This document shows, piece after piece, positions 35,607 through 43,612 of a DNA stretch of 64,000 nucleotides. The notes under the pieces are model-generated. The model worked only from the letters and a program-made list of their open reading frames with translations, was not told where the DNA came from and did not search any database. The stretch covers positions 124,001-188,000 of the forward strand of contig NZ_ONZG01000009.1 in assembly GCF_900302455.1 (NCBI RefSeq), read 5' to 3'. Each line of letters starts with the position of its first letter. Within the stretch, counting starts at the first letter, position 1. Made by a program: the position numbers and the translations under genes. Source of the DNA: Falsiruegeria mediterranea M17. Its GTDB lineage: Bacteria > Pseudomonadota > Alphaproteobacteria > Rhodobacterales > Rhodobacteraceae.

Positions 35607-35939
35607 TCAGGTCAGGTCTTCAACGCGTGCGTCCGGGGCGTTGTTTTTGACCGATTCAATGCCACCGTCACGGCCCGAGGAACTGGCGTAGCTTTGGGAT
35701 GTTCCGATCACCTGACCGTTGGTGGCCTTGAGATTGAACATATGCTTGCCCGCGGCGGTTTCCTTACGCTCATATCGCGCATCTTCGGTGGCGTTCTTGC
35801 GCACGGATTCAATGCCGTTTTCGGCGCTGGCGCGCTGCTTGTAACCTTCGCTCGCCAGAATGTTCTCGCCGTTGCCTGCTTTCAGGCGAAAACGAAACTC
35901 GTCTGCGTTGTCCTTGTAAAGTTCGAATTTCCCAGCCAC
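35607..35939 (-). CDS. YegP family (DUF1508) protein
   Basis: A 110-residue protein made of two tandem DUF1508 units: AGKFELYKDNADEFRFRLKAGNGENILASEGYKQRASAENGIESVRKNA and the second with HMFNLKATNGQVIGTSQSYASSSGRDGGIESVKNNA. Each ends in the conserved GIESV(K/R)xNA. The GTG at 35939 is chosen, since family members start M-A-G-K-F-E and AGGGG lies upstream; an upstream in-frame GTG at 35972 is less likely. The family is linked to stress in a few bacteria but has no defined activity. Confidence 0.88.
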   Translation of the reverse strand: MAGKFELYKDNADEFRFRLKAGNGENILASEGYKQRASAENGIESVRKNATEDARYERKETAAGKHMFNLKATNGQVIGTSQSYASSSGRDGGIESVKNNAPDARVEDLT

Positions 35940-36019
35940 GGCCCAAGCCCCTGTTTCTAAAAAATGACACACGAACTAAAGCACGACTTGAACCATGCGG
36001 CAATGGCGCAGTGTTTGGC

Positions 36020-36829
36020 TCATTTTTTCTTGGGTTTTTGCCGTTCCAGATGTGCCTGCCAGAGATCAGGCCGACGGTCTTGGGTGATGTCCTCGCTCAT
36101 CTGGCGACGCCAGTCTGCGATCTTGCCATGGTGACCCGACATCAGGACGTCAGGAATTTGGCGGCCCTTCCATTCGGCGGGGCGCGTGTATTGCGGATGT
36201 TCGAGAAGGCCCGAGGAAAAGCTCTCTTCCTCGGTCGAGGCCTGGTTGCCCAGAACGCCGGGGATCAGGCGCACGGTGGCGTCGATCAGGGCTTGTGCCG
36301 CAATCTCACCGCCGGTCATGACGAAGTCGCCAAGCGAAACCTCTTGGACGCCATAGTGCTCTAGCACACGTTCGTCGACGCCTTCGAAGCGTCCGCAGAG
36401 CAGAGTGACCCCGTCGGCGCGTGCGAGCTCGCGCATCATTGGCTGATCCATGCGTTTGCCACGCGGTGAGAGGTAGAGAATAGGCCAATTGCCGCGAACC
36501 CCCTCCATCGCGTGTTCGATGGCATTGCCCAGAACATCGGCTCGCAGCACCATTCCTGCGCCGCCGCCCGCAGGTGTGTCATCGACATTGCGGTGTTTGC
36601 CGATGCCGAATTGGCGCAAGTCGATGGTTTCCAATTGCCACAGACCCTCCTGCAGGGCCTTGCCGGTCAGGCTTTCGCCCAAGACACCGGGAAAGGCGGC
36701 CGGAAAAAGGGTCAGGATCTTTGCTTTCCACACACCGTGCAGGTCCGGGGTTGCGGTCATCAGCTCGCGCGGCTTGAACGTCGGGCGGATCGCCTTGCGG
36801 CCATGGGATTTGTTGGGTGTGTCGGTCAT
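36020..36829 (-). CDS. trmD: tRNA (guanine37-N1)-methyltransferase
   Basis: A 269-residue SPOUT methyltransferase. The family motifs appear in order: ILTLFPAAFPGVLGESLTGKAL, DDTPAGGGAGMVLRADVL, LYLSPRGKRMDQPM, LLCGRFEGVDERVLEHYGVQEVSLGDFVMTGGE (the SAM-binding knot) and VPDVLMSGHHGKI-type C-terminal (here IPDVLMSGHHGKIADWRR). It methylates G37 of tRNAs to prevent frameshifting. An N-terminal extension of about 30 residues before HGVWKAKILTLFP is longer than in E. coli; an internal ATG (MTATPDLHG) could be the real start. It follows rimM at 142 bases. Confidence 0.94.
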   Translation of the reverse strand: MTDTPNKSHGRKAIRPTFKPRELMTATPDLHGVWKAKILTLFPAAFPGVLGESLTGKALQEGLWQLETIDLRQFGIGKHRNVDDTPAGGGAGMVLRADVLGNAIEHAMEGVRGNWPILYLSPRGKRMDQPMMRELARADGVTLLCGRFEGVDERVLEHYGVQEVSLGDFVMTGGEIAAQALIDATVRLIPGVLGNQASTEEESFSSGLLEHPQYTRPAEWKGRQIPDVLMSGHHGKIADWRRQMSEDITQDRRPDLWQAHLERQKPKKK

Positions 36830-36912
36830 GTCTGTGTCATAGGCGAAGGTCGCGGACGGGAAAAGCCCGCGTGATCCAATCGTGTGGCTGTGGCATGTTC
36901 GGTTTGCCCTTC

Positions 36913-36966
36913 AGGCGCGATGTGCGCGGTTCTGCCTCGCGCGCCGGGATATTTTCAGCGAGAAGT
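36913..36966. repeat. Intergenic repeat of the GGATATTTT type, diverged copy
   Basis: In the rimM-trmD gap, GCGCGATGTGCGCGGTT... CGCGCGCCGGGATATTTTCAGCGAGAAG resembles the element at 42256-42326 (CGTCGCTGTGCGACTCCCC then CGCCGTATTTTCAACAAGAAG). Such blocks are scattered in related genomes, from memory. The copy is diverged and its function is unknown. Confidence 0.45.
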
Positions 36967-36971
36967 AAATG

Positions 36972-37490
36972 TCAGAGCAGACCTTCGGGAGGATCAACGA
37001 TGATGCGACCGCTGGCAAGGTCGACGGTAGGGACCGCCGCCAGCGTGAAAGGAAGGAGAGCTGAACCCTTGATCCCGGGTCCTTCGATTTCCAGCAGGTC
37101 CGAGGCGCCGTGGTTTTGCACCGACTTCACGCGGCCCAATTGGGTGCCGCCTGTGTCGAAGACAGCAAGACCCATCAAGTCGGCGTGGTAATACTCGTCA
37201 TCCGGCAGCGAGGGGAGCTGATCGCGACGTGCAAAAAGGCGAGTACCGCGCAGGGCGTCGCCCTCTTCTTTGGTTTCTACATCGCCCAGATGGGCCGCAA
37301 AGCCGTTTTTGATCGCGCGCGTCAGCAGGATGGTGAAGCTTTTGCTGCCGGTTTCATCAGTCAGCGGCGAATAGAGTTCGATGTCTTCGGGGACCGCGCA
37401 ATAGGATTTGATGCGCACGTCGCCGCGTACCCCGTAAGAGCCGGCGATGGCGCCGACGCAGACCAGGTCGTTGTCATTGGTATCGGTCAT
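36972..37490 (-). CDS. rimM: 16S rRNA processing protein RimM
   Basis: A 172-residue protein: [28 protein letters not shown] is the RimM N-terminal domain, and [38 protein letters not shown] with [28 protein letters not shown] is the PRC-barrel-type C-terminal domain. It binds S19 and helps mature the 30S head. It lies in the conserved rpsP-rimM-trmD-rplS set, though bluB has entered between rpsP and rimM. It starts six bases after the bluB stop. Confidence 0.95.
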   Translation of the reverse strand: MTDTNDNDLVCVGAIAGSYGVRGDVRIKSYCAVPEDIELYSPLTDETGSKSFTILLTRAIKNGFAAHLGDVETKEEGDALRGTRLFARRDQLPSLPDDEYYHADLMGLAVFDTGGTQLGRVKSVQNHGASDLLEIEGPGIKGSALLPFTLAAVPTVDLASGRIIVDPPEGLL

Positions 37491-37496
37491 GGGGCC

Positions 37497-38132
37497 TCAG
37501 CGGGTTTCGATGGGCAGTTGTGCGTGACGCTGTTCCCAGCCCTCGCGCTGCAATTCGGGTGTATCAGATATCTGTTCCGGCCAGCCAATGCAAAAATAGC
37601 CAATCAACCGCCAGGCAGGATCAGCATTCAAGTCCACGGCCAGCTGCTTGGGATCGAGCACCGAGACCCAGCCCAGACCCAGCCCTTCGGCGCGCAGGCG
37701 TAGCCAGAAGAGGGTGGTGGCAGCTACGACCGAGTAACGGCGCATTTCGGGCATGGTGCGCGCACCCAGGCCGTGGCCTTTGGATGTCGTGTCATCGCAG
37801 TAGATTGCCAGGTGCACCGGGGCCTCTTGCATGCCCGAAAGCTTGAGCTTGCTGTAGTTTTCGGCTTGGTCGCCAGAATAACCCGACAGGGCCTCGGCGT
37901 TGGCGGTGCGGAAATTCTCCAAAGCGGCGGCACGAGCTGCCTCGCTTTTGATGCGCAAGATGCGCCAGGGCTCCGACAGCCCCACCGAGGGGGCCATGGA
38001 AAAGGCGTCGAGGCAACGCGCCAGCGCTGCCTCGTCCACCGGGTCGGTGCGGAACCGGCGCACATCGCGCCGGAGCCGCATCAACAGGTCAAGCTGCGTG
38101 CGGAAATCGTCTGTGAAAGTCTGATTCTGCAC
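37497..38132 (-). CDS. bluB: 5,6-dimethylbenzimidazole synthase
   Basis: A 211-residue nitroreductase-fold enzyme with the BluB hallmarks LRRDVRRFRTDPVDEAAL at the N-terminus, SVGLSEPWRILRI and AIYCDDTTSKGHGLGARTMPEMRRYS, the loop that encloses FMNH2. It converts reduced FMN and O2 to the lower ligand of vitamin B12. It lies 14 bases after rpsP and six before rimM on the same strand, so a cobalamin gene is embedded in a ribosome-maturation operon. The tiny gap leaves no room for a cobalamin riboswitch. Confidence 0.93.
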   Translation of the reverse strand: MQNQTFTDDFRTQLDLLMRLRRDVRRFRTDPVDEAALARCLDAFSMAPSVGLSEPWRILRIKSEAARAAALENFRTANAEALSGYSGDQAENYSKLKLSGMQEAPVHLAIYCDDTTSKGHGLGARTMPEMRRYSVVAATTLFWLRLRAEGLGLGWVSVLDPKQLAVDLNADPAWRLIGYFCIGWPEQISDTPELQREGWEQRHAQLPIETR

Positions 38133-38146
38133 GCAAATTATCCCTA

Positions 38147-38506
38147 TTATTCAGACGCTTCAGCGGCTTCTGCTGCCTTGGCGGCTTTCTCTTCGGCGCG
38201 CTCCTGGGCTTTCTTGCCGGGGGTGCCTTTCTTGGGGTTGCTGCGGTCGGCTTTTTCGCGGACGCCAGCGGCTTCGAGCATACGAGCGATACGGTCGGTG
38301 GGCTGGGCGCCCTGGTCCAGCCAGTACTGTACGCGCTCCATGTTCATTTTTACGCGCTCTTCGCTGTCTTTGGGCAGCAGCGGGTTGTAGGTGCCCAGTT
38401 TTTCGATGAAGCGACCATCGCGCGGCATGCGGCTGTCAGCAGCCACGATGCGGTAGAAGGGACGCTTTTTCGAGCCGCCGCGGGCGAGACGAATTTTCAT
38501 AGCCAT
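38147..38506 (-). CDS. rpsP: Ribosomal protein S16
   Basis: A 119-residue protein beginning [43 protein letters not shown], the S16 signature, with an alanine/glutamate-rich C-terminal extension ([20 protein letters not shown]) typical of alphaproteobacteria. It is a 30S assembly protein. GGAGA precedes the ATG. It follows the chorismate mutase gene by about 40 bases. Confidence 0.96.
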   Translation of the reverse strand: MAMKIRLARGGSKKRPFYRIVAADSRMPRDGRFIEKLGTYNPLLPKDSEERVKMNMERVQYWLDQGAQPTDRIARMLEAAGVREKADRSNPKKGTPGKKAQERAEEKAAKAAEAAEASE

Positions 38507-38547
38507 GGGTTTATCTCCTTTAGATGGCGTTAGCAGGCAAGGGCCTG

Positions 38548-38844
38548 TTATTCTTGGTGTTTCTTGTGGTGTCGGATGACTTCCTGAATGATGAAGTTCA
38601 GGAAAGCCTTGGCAAAATCGGGGTCCAGATCGGCCTTTTTCGCCAGGTCTTCGAGCCGCTCGATCTGCGCCGCTTCGCGGGCCGGATCGGACGGGGGAAG
38701 GTCGTGAGTTGCTTTCAGTTGCCCCACCGCCTGAGTGTGCTTGAACCGCTCGCCCAGAGTATAGACGAGGATCGCATCGAGCCGGTCGATGCTGTCGCGG
38801 TGGTCTTTCAGCAGCTCGGCTGCGCGGGTCACGGGATCAGTCAA
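38548..38844 (-). CDS. Chorismate mutase (AroQ type)
   Basis: A 98-residue all-helical mutase: [80 protein letters not shown] follows the AroQ pattern (R/D-x-I-D, R in the long helix, KATH and PPSDPARE active-site segments). It rearranges chorismate to prephenate for Phe and Tyr synthesis. No ATG fits; the TTG at 38844 overlaps the preceding GNAT stop (TTGACTGA) and has AAAGGATGGG upstream; the GTG at 38832 is the alternative. Confidence 0.87.
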   Translation of the reverse strand: MTDPVTRAAELLKDHRDSIDRLDAILVYTLGERFKHTQAVGQLKATHDLPPSDPAREAAQIERLEDLAKKADLDPDFAKAFLNFIIQEVIRHHKKHQE

Positions 38845-39439
38845 GTGCCCATCCTTTCGGTTTGAACAGCGGATCGGCGTAGTGGCCAATTTCCATCTCG
38901 ATGCCATGTGCCAGCTGCGAGCCATCGAGCTGTGCAGGCGAGGGGTGGCGATAGACCGCGTCGTTGCCGTCGATGGTCTGCGCCGACTTGTCCTTGACTG
39001 CGCCGAGGCGCTCGGCCAGGCGGATTGAGTCCAGGTTTTTCGGGTCGATGTAGCTGACCGCGCCATCCCAGCCGAGCTGGCTGTAGAAATAGCGGCGCGC
39101 GGCATCGACCGCCTCAAGCGCGTAACCGTGGCCCGCGGCATCTGGCCAAATTACCCAGGCCAATTCCTGCTCGGGCCATTTTGCAGGCTTCCAGCCGCCA
39201 GCCATGCCATAGGTTTCATCCGTGGCCTTGTCGTGGATCATCCACATGCCAAAGCCGCGGATCTGCCAGTGGCCGATTTCGGCGGCATAGAGCATCCACG
39301 ATTCATAAGCGTTCAGCGGCCCGCCCATGAACCGGGCGCGGTAGCTGGTGAAGGTGGCCTTGAAGTCCGGGTAGTCATCCGGTTCCGGGCCACGCAGAAT
39401 AAGGCGTTTGGTTTCCAAGGTCGGGATCGAAACGGTCAT
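38837..39439 (-). CDS. GNAT acetyltransferase, tandem copy 1
   Basis: A 200-residue RimJ/RimL-type acetyltransferase and the last of three tandem paralogues. Shared features are IPTLETKRLILRGPEPDD, FMGGPLNAYESW, GHWQIRGFGMW and the cofactor region AWVIWPDAAGHGYALEAVDAAR. The ATG at 39439 overlaps the previous stop (ATGA) and has GGAGG upstream. It is about 25 residues longer at the C-terminus than the other two copies. The acceptor is unknown; location among rpsP, rimM and ffh suggests a ribosomal or protein N-terminal target, but that is inference. Confidence 0.88.
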   Translation of the reverse strand: MTVSIPTLETKRLILRGPEPDDYPDFKATFTSYRARFMGGPLNAYESWMLYAAEIGHWQIRGFGMWMIHDKATDETYGMAGGWKPAKWPEQELAWVIWPDAAGHGYALEAVDAARRYFYSQLGWDGAVSYIDPKNLDSIRLAERLGAVKDKSAQTIDGNDAVYRHPSPAQLDGSQLAHGIEMEIGHYADPLFKPKGWALD

Positions 39440-39963
39440 TGATCGCCTCCAACCTTGGGGTGACGCCAGACCTGGCACGTTTTGCCCAACAACTCGCCCT
39501 CGCGTTCGTAAGCGGCGCCCAAGCGGGTGGCGAGCGCCATGGAGCGGTCGTTGGCGTGGGCGATGTAGCTCATAACACCATCGAGGCCCTGGTGCCGGGC
39601 GGCAAAGTCACGTGCGGCGTGGGCGGCCTCATAGGCATAGCCCTTACCTTCGGCCTCGTCCATCACGGTCCAGCCCAGTTCGGGTTCGTCCCAGCCGGGT
39701 GCAAAGATCATGCCGGTCCAGCCGACAAAAGCGTTTGATGCCTTATCGGTCAGATGCCAGAGGCCAAAGCCGTTCAGCGTCCAGTGCCCCAGACGTTTGA
39801 CCAAAGATTCCCAGCTTTCAGCCGCGGTTTTGGGCCCGCCGACCAAGTGGCTGCGCGAGGTTTCGAAAAACGCGGTCATGCGCGGCAAGTCGTCTGCGTG
39901 AGGGGCACGCAGGATTAGATGCTGAGTCTCGATGGTGGGGATGTTGAGGTCGAGCGCGGTCAT
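39436..39963 (-). CDS. GNAT acetyltransferase, tandem copy 2
   Basis: A 175-residue paralogue of its neighbours: IPTIETQHLILRAPHADD, LVGGPKTAAESW, GHWTLNGFGLW, ELGWTVMDEAEGKGYAYEAAHAAR and the C-terminal SMALATRLGAAYEREGELLGKTCQVWRHPK. The ATG at 39963 overlaps the stop of copy 3 (ATGA). All three copies keep the acetyl-CoA loop, so all may be active, each with a different acceptor. Confidence 0.9.
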   Translation of the reverse strand: MTALDLNIPTIETQHLILRAPHADDLPRMTAFFETSRSHLVGGPKTAAESWESLVKRLGHWTLNGFGLWHLTDKASNAFVGWTGMIFAPGWDEPELGWTVMDEAEGKGYAYEAAHAARDFAARHQGLDGVMSYIAHANDRSMALATRLGAAYEREGELLGKTCQVWRHPKVGGDQ

Positions 39964-40502
39964 GCGTAGGCCTCCATCCCGCCGGCGGCGAGATCGTCCG
40001 GCGACGGGTGACGCCAGATTTCCAACGCGCCGTGACGCTCGTGCTCGTAGATGCCCTCGTATGTGGCGCCCATTCGTTTGGCGACATTGCGCGAGCCGTG
40101 GTTTTCGGGGGCGACGAGGCTGATGGCGGTTTTCCAACCCAGCGTGTCATAGGCGTATTCGCGCGATGCCAATGCGGCCTCGGTCGCGTAGCCCTTGCCC
40201 TCGAACCCGTTCATCAGGTCCCAGCCCAATTCGGGTTCGGGCCAACCGTGAGGGAACCATGGACCGATGATACCTGCGAACTCGCCGGTCTCAGATTCTT
40301 CGACCGCCCAACGGCCAAAGCCGCGCAGCTGCCAGTGGCCCAGCTCGGTGGCGAGCGCGCGCCAGCTTTGTTCGGTCGACATCGGGCCGCCCACAAATTT
40401 CGACCGCTCGGACGCAAAGAACGCCGTGAAGCTCGCGAAATCGCGGGCTTCGATCGGGCGCAGCGTCAGGCGCGGGGTCGATATGGTGGGGATCTGGATC
40501 AC
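39960..40502 (-). CDS. GNAT acetyltransferase, tandem copy 3
   Basis: A 180-residue protein, first of the three in transcription order and one base after the ffh stop. It shows IPTISTPRLTLRPIEARD, FVGGPMSTEQSW, GHWQLRGFGRW, ELGWDLMNGFEGKGYATEAALASREYAYDTLG and HGSRNVAKRMGATYEG. It is probably translated by coupling to ffh. It is the most RimJ/L-like of the three at the N-S-x-x-V-A-K-R-M-G-A region. Confidence 0.9.
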   Translation of the reverse strand: MIQIPTISTPRLTLRPIEARDFASFTAFFASERSKFVGGPMSTEQSWRALATELGHWQLRGFGRWAVEESETGEFAGIIGPWFPHGWPEPELGWDLMNGFEGKGYATEAALASREYAYDTLGWKTAISLVAPENHGSRNVAKRMGATYEGIYEHERHGALEIWRHPSPDDLAAGGMEAYA

Positions 40503-40503
40503 G

Positions 40504-42018
40504 TTATTTCTTTTTCCCGAAACCGCTCAGGCCCGGAGGCAGGCCCATGCCGCCGCCCAAACCCGGTAGGCCGCCGGGCATGCCGCCCTTGCCGCCCATG
40601 GCCTTGGCCGCTGCTTCGAGCGCCTTGGGGTCCATGCCCTGGGCCATCTGTTCGGGCGAGGGGCCACCTTTGCCGAACATGCCCTTCATAGCCTGTTTCA
40701 GCATGCCGCCTTTGCCCATCTTGCCCATCTTTTTCATCATGTCCGACATCTGCCGGTGCATCTTGAGCAGTTTGTTGAGGTCGGAGACCTCCATGCCCGC
40801 GCCCGCAGCGATGCGTTTCTTGCGGCTCGCCTGCAGCAGGCCGGGGTTGGCGCGCTCTTTTTTGGTCATGGAGTGGATCAGGGCGATCTGGCGTTTGATG
40901 ATCTTGTCGTCAAAGCCTGCTTCTTCGACCTGTTTGGCCATTTTGCCCATGCCGGGCATCATCGACATCATGCCCTCCATGCCGCCCATCTTGAGCATTT
41001 GTTCCAGCTGCATGCGCAAGTCATTCATGTTGAAATGACCCTTCATCATGCGCTTCATCATCTTTTCGGCCTGCTCGGCCTCGATGGTTTCCTGGGCCTT
41101 TTCGACCAGGGCCACGATGTCGCCCATGCCAAGGATACGGCCCGCGATCCGGTCCGGCTCGAAGGTTTCGAGCGCGTCCATTTTCTCGCCAAGACCCACA
41201 AAGCGGATCGGCTTGCCGGTGACCGCGCGCATCGACAGCGCAGCACCGCCGCGGCCGTCGCCGTCCATCCGGGTCAGGACGACGCCCGAGATGCCGATCT
41301 TGGCGTCGAACTCTTCTGCAACCTCAACCGCGACCTGACCGGTCAGGCCATCGACCACCAGCAGGGTTTCGCGCGGCGAGACGACGTCGCGGACGTCCTC
41401 GACCTCTTGCATCAGCACTTCGTCGATCTGCAGGCGACCGGCGGTGTCGAGCATGTAGACGTCATAGCCACCCAAAGCGGCCTGCTGTTTGGCACGTTTG
41501 GCGATGTCGACGGGGTTCTGACCGGGTACGATCGGCAGGGTGTCGACGCCGATCTGGGCGCCCAGCACCTTGAGCTGGTCCATCGCCGCAGGACGGTAGA
41601 CGTCGAGCGAGGCCATGAGGACCTTTTTGCCCTCTTTGTCTTTCAGGCGCTTGGCGAGCTTACCGGTGGTGGTGGTCTTACCGCCGCCCTGCAGGCCGAC
41701 CATCAGGATGGGCGCAGGCGGGTTGTCGATCTTGAGCGCGCCGGGATCTTCTTCGCCGCGCAGGGTGTCGACCAGTGCGTCATGCACGATCTTGACAACC
41801 TGCTGACCAGGGGTGATCGACTTGGTGACGGCCTGGCCGGTGGCCTGGTCTTGAACCTTCTTGATGAATTCGCGCGCGACGGGAAGTGAGACGTCTGCTT
41901 CGAGCAGGGCGACGCGCACCTCGCGCAGAGCGGTTTTGACGTCCTCTTCGGAGAGTGCACCCTGTTTAGTCAGACGATCAAAGACGCCAGAGAGGCGTTC
42001 GGATAGATTTTCAAACAT
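40504..42018 (-). CDS. ffh: Signal recognition particle protein Ffh
   Basis: A 504-residue SRP54 protein. The N domain (1-95) has ALLEADVSLPVAREF; the G domain has the P-loop GLQGGGKTTTTGKLA (108-122), DVYRPAAMDQL, LDTAGRLQ and TRMDGDGRGGAAL; the methionine-rich M domain (from about 300) carries the RNA- and signal-peptide-binding helices, ending in a Gly/Met/Pro-rich tail. It brings nascent membrane proteins to FtsY. ATG at 42018 starts the conserved MFENLSERL and has AAAGGAG upstream. It heads the operon down to rpmE-side genes. Confidence 0.96.
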   Translation of the reverse strand: MFENLSERLSGVFDRLTKQGALSEEDVKTALREVRVALLEADVSLPVAREFIKKVQDQATGQAVTKSITPGQQVVKIVHDALVDTLRGEEDPGALKIDNPPAPILMVGLQGGGKTTTTGKLAKRLKDKEGKKVLMASLDVYRPAAMDQLKVLGAQIGVDTLPIVPGQNPVDIAKRAKQQAALGGYDVYMLDTAGRLQIDEVLMQEVEDVRDVVSPRETLLVVDGLTGQVAVEVAEEFDAKIGISGVVLTRMDGDGRGGAALSMRAVTGKPIRFVGLGEKMDALETFEPDRIAGRILGMGDIVALVEKAQETIEAEQAEKMMKRMMKGHFNMNDLRMQLEQMLKMGGMEGMMSMMPGMGKMAKQVEEAGFDDKIIKRQIALIHSMTKKERANPGLLQASRKKRIAAGAGMEVSDLNKLLKMHRQMSDMMKKMGKMGKGGMLKQAMKGMFGKGGPSPEQMAQGMDPKALEAAAKAMGGKGGMPGGLPGLGGGMGLPPGLSGFGKKK

Positions 42019-42199
42019 AACGCGTCGTGGCTCCTTTGCCGGTTCTTGCAGGTGCCCCCAACTTAGGAGGCGGCGGGGTCGTTTCCAATTGCCCCTCTTG
42101 GCGCAGGGCCAACCAGGGCGAGCCATACAAGTTTACCCCCACGGGCGTAACACGCTGGTGGGGGGCGATCCCTGAACGACTCATGGGACCGGAAGGCAC
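42011..42199 (-). other. Possible proline-rich leader peptide overlapping the ffh start
   Basis: A GTG-started frame of 62 codons ends in TGA four bases inside the ffh coding region (ATGTTTGA), which would couple the two. It contains LETTPPPPKLGAPA; four prolines in a row are known to stall ribosomes without EF-P. There is no strong ribosome site and no family match that I know, so this may be chance. Confidence 0.3.
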
Positions 42200-42392
42200 A
42201 ATGCTCCCGGGTGTTTGGGCGGGAGTTATGCGGAGTGGCGCACAGAGTCAAGTGGTGCTGGGGTTTGGGGGCGCTGCCCCCGTCGCTGTGCGACTCCCCC
42301 GCCGTATTTTCAACAAGAAGAAGTGGGGGCGGGGTGCTTGCAGCCAATGGTTGAGTTTCCTAGCTCTTGAGGAGGTAAGTGAAGAGGGTTTC
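42019..42392. other. ffh leader and repeat region, 374 bases
   Basis: The left part should hold the ffh promoter and leader on the minus strand, with a possible 62-codon upstream frame (42011-42199). The right part is the repeat at 42256-42326, followed by the ribosome site of the next gene. I looked for the SRP RNA: ACCGGAAGGCAC near 42187 is not the conserved GGAAGG/AGCA core, so I do not call it. Confidence 0.4.
42256..42326. repeat. Intergenic repeat with GGGGGC-GCT-GCCCCC hairpin
   Basis: A stem GGGGGC/GCCCCC (42267-42281) is followed by GTCGCTGTGCGACTCCCCC and CGCCGTATTTTCAACAAGAAG. A diverged relative lies at 36913-36966. From memory, blocks of this form are common between genes in roseobacter genomes. 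Confidence 0.5.
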
Positions 42393-42929
42393 ATGCGGGT
42401 TTTGTTTTTGGGTTTGGCGATGGCCTTGATGGCCTCTGTCGCTGCGGCGTCTGACAGGGCGGCGCTGATCGCGCAGATCGAAGCGGGCGGGCAGAATGAA
42501 TATGAAGATCGGCGCCATTCTGTTGAGGTCAACGAATGCCAACTCACGACCTATTTTTGGAAGAAGGTTGCGGGCGAAGGGTGGGTACTTTGGACTTCGT
42601 TCAAGATTCCTATGTTGCTGGTGGATCTTGCGGAATCAAAGACAGAGTACGGGTTTCGGCATTTCTTTGCCGCTGAAGGTGATACACCGATTGCGGTCAT
42701 CAATCTGAAGGCCAAGGATGGAACGGACTTTCCCCATGAAAAATCTGTGTTGCGCAAGCCAAAGGGAGAGTTGGTTCCTTCCCAGCGTAACGGCGGAGAC
42801 ACGCATTTCATAGAACGTCAGACGGATGTGATTATCATGCATGTTGGACCTGATGTAATCGAAAAGGCCGAGATGTTCACCAAGGGATACATCCGCTATG
42901 TGCAGGAGTACTGCGCATTCACCGGTTGA
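42393..42929 (+). CDS. Exported hypothetical protein
   Basis: A 178-residue protein with a clear signal peptide (MRVLFLGLAMALMASVAAAS). The mature part has two cysteines (in NECQLTTYFW and VQEYCAFTG), which could form a disulfide, and a lysine/glutamate-rich soluble body without a known motif. The ATG at 42393 is chosen for the signal peptide and the GAAGAGGG upstream; the frame is open much further upstream through the repeat region, which is not credible coding. It probably resides in the periplasm. No function can be proposed. Confidence 0.75.
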   Translation: MRVLFLGLAMALMASVAAASDRAALIAQIEAGGQNEYEDRRHSVEVNECQLTTYFWKKVAGEGWVLWTSFKIPMLLVDLAESKTEYGFRHFFAAEGDTPIAVINLKAKDGTDFPHEKSVLRKPKGELVPSQRNGGDTHFIERQTDVIIMHVGPDVIEKAEMFTKGYIRYVQEYCAFTG

Positions 42930-43007
42930 CAGTGTGCATTGGTCACTTGCCTTGAACCGCCTTTGTGAAAAGCATACTGAATAGGGTGATCAATTCGGGG
43001 GCGATCC

Positions 43008-43607
43008 ATGGGCAAGATGGAAGCAAAGCGCGAAGCCAAGCGCCGTGCCATTTTGGGGGCCGCGCAGGATGAATTTCTGTCTGTCGGATTTGAGGCCGCC
43101 AACATGGACCGCATCGCGGCGGCGGCTGAAGTTACCAAGCAGACGGTCTATCGCTACTTCCCGTCCAAGATCGACTTGTTTGAGGCTACGCTCCAGTTGA
43201 TCGGCCAATCGAGCGGGGCCGATTTCCTGCACCACCTTGAGGGTGCGGAGCCCAGGACGGCCTTGGTTCAATTTGCCGAAGGGTTCATGCGCTGGCATCT
43301 GGAGGACGAGCCGCTGCGTGTGTTCCGCCTGTTGGTTGCGGAAAGTGCACGGTCACCCGAGGTTGTCAGCACGTTTTTTACGGCCGCACCGGATCAGACC
43401 AATGCGGCCTTGGCCATGTTCTTTACCCAGCGGTTGGGTGTGGCCGAGCCCGAGGCACACATGAACCTATTAACCTCGATGCTTTTGGCGCATCGCGATG
43501 ATGCCTTGTTGGGGCGGGGGCGGCCGGACGACCATGAGATTGCCCGGCACGCGGAGATGGCGGTTCGCGTTGTACTGGCAGATTTGGGCGTCCCCTCAAC
43601 CAGTTGA
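43008..43607 (+). CDS. TetR/AcrR-family regulator
   Basis: A 199-residue regulator. The helix-turn-helix is AKRRAILGAAQDEFLSVGFEAANMDRIAAAAEVTKQTVYRYFPSKIDLFEATL (8-62), a textbook TetR N-terminus; the C-terminal ligand domain resembles AefR-type repressors (AVRVVLADLG end). It is convergent with the EamA exporter gene, whose start lies about 900 bases away, and could control it, since TetR proteins often regulate exporters. The target and ligand are unproved. Confidence 0.88.
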   Translation: MGKMEAKREAKRRAILGAAQDEFLSVGFEAANMDRIAAAAEVTKQTVYRYFPSKIDLFEATLQLIGQSSGADFLHHLEGAEPRTALVQFAEGFMRWHLEDEPLRVFRLLVAESARSPEVVSTFFTAAPDQTNAALAMFFTQRLGVAEPEAHMNLLTSMLLAHRDDALLGRGRPDDHEIARHAEMAVRVVLADLGVPSTS

Positions 43608-43610
43608 GGG
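43593..43610. terminator. Hairpin between convergent tetR-type and exporter genes
   Basis: CCCTCAAC and GTTGAGGG form a perfect 8-bp stem with a two-base loop, overlapping the TetR stop (43605-43607). It may terminate in both directions; there is no strong T-run. Confidence 0.45.
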
Positions 43611-43612
43611 TT

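Noticed and set aside
38133-38146. Cobalamin riboswitch before bluB
   Set aside because: The gap is only 14 bases.
40756-41889. A 377-codon histidine-rich plus-strand frame opposite ffh
   Set aside because: The His/Leu-rich composition is the complement of ffh Met/Gly/Lys codons; ffh is certain.
42060-42240. Possible 4.5S SRP RNA beside ffh
   Set aside because: Only ACCGGAAGG is present; the conserved GGAAG/AGCA tetraloop helix and symmetric loop are not found.
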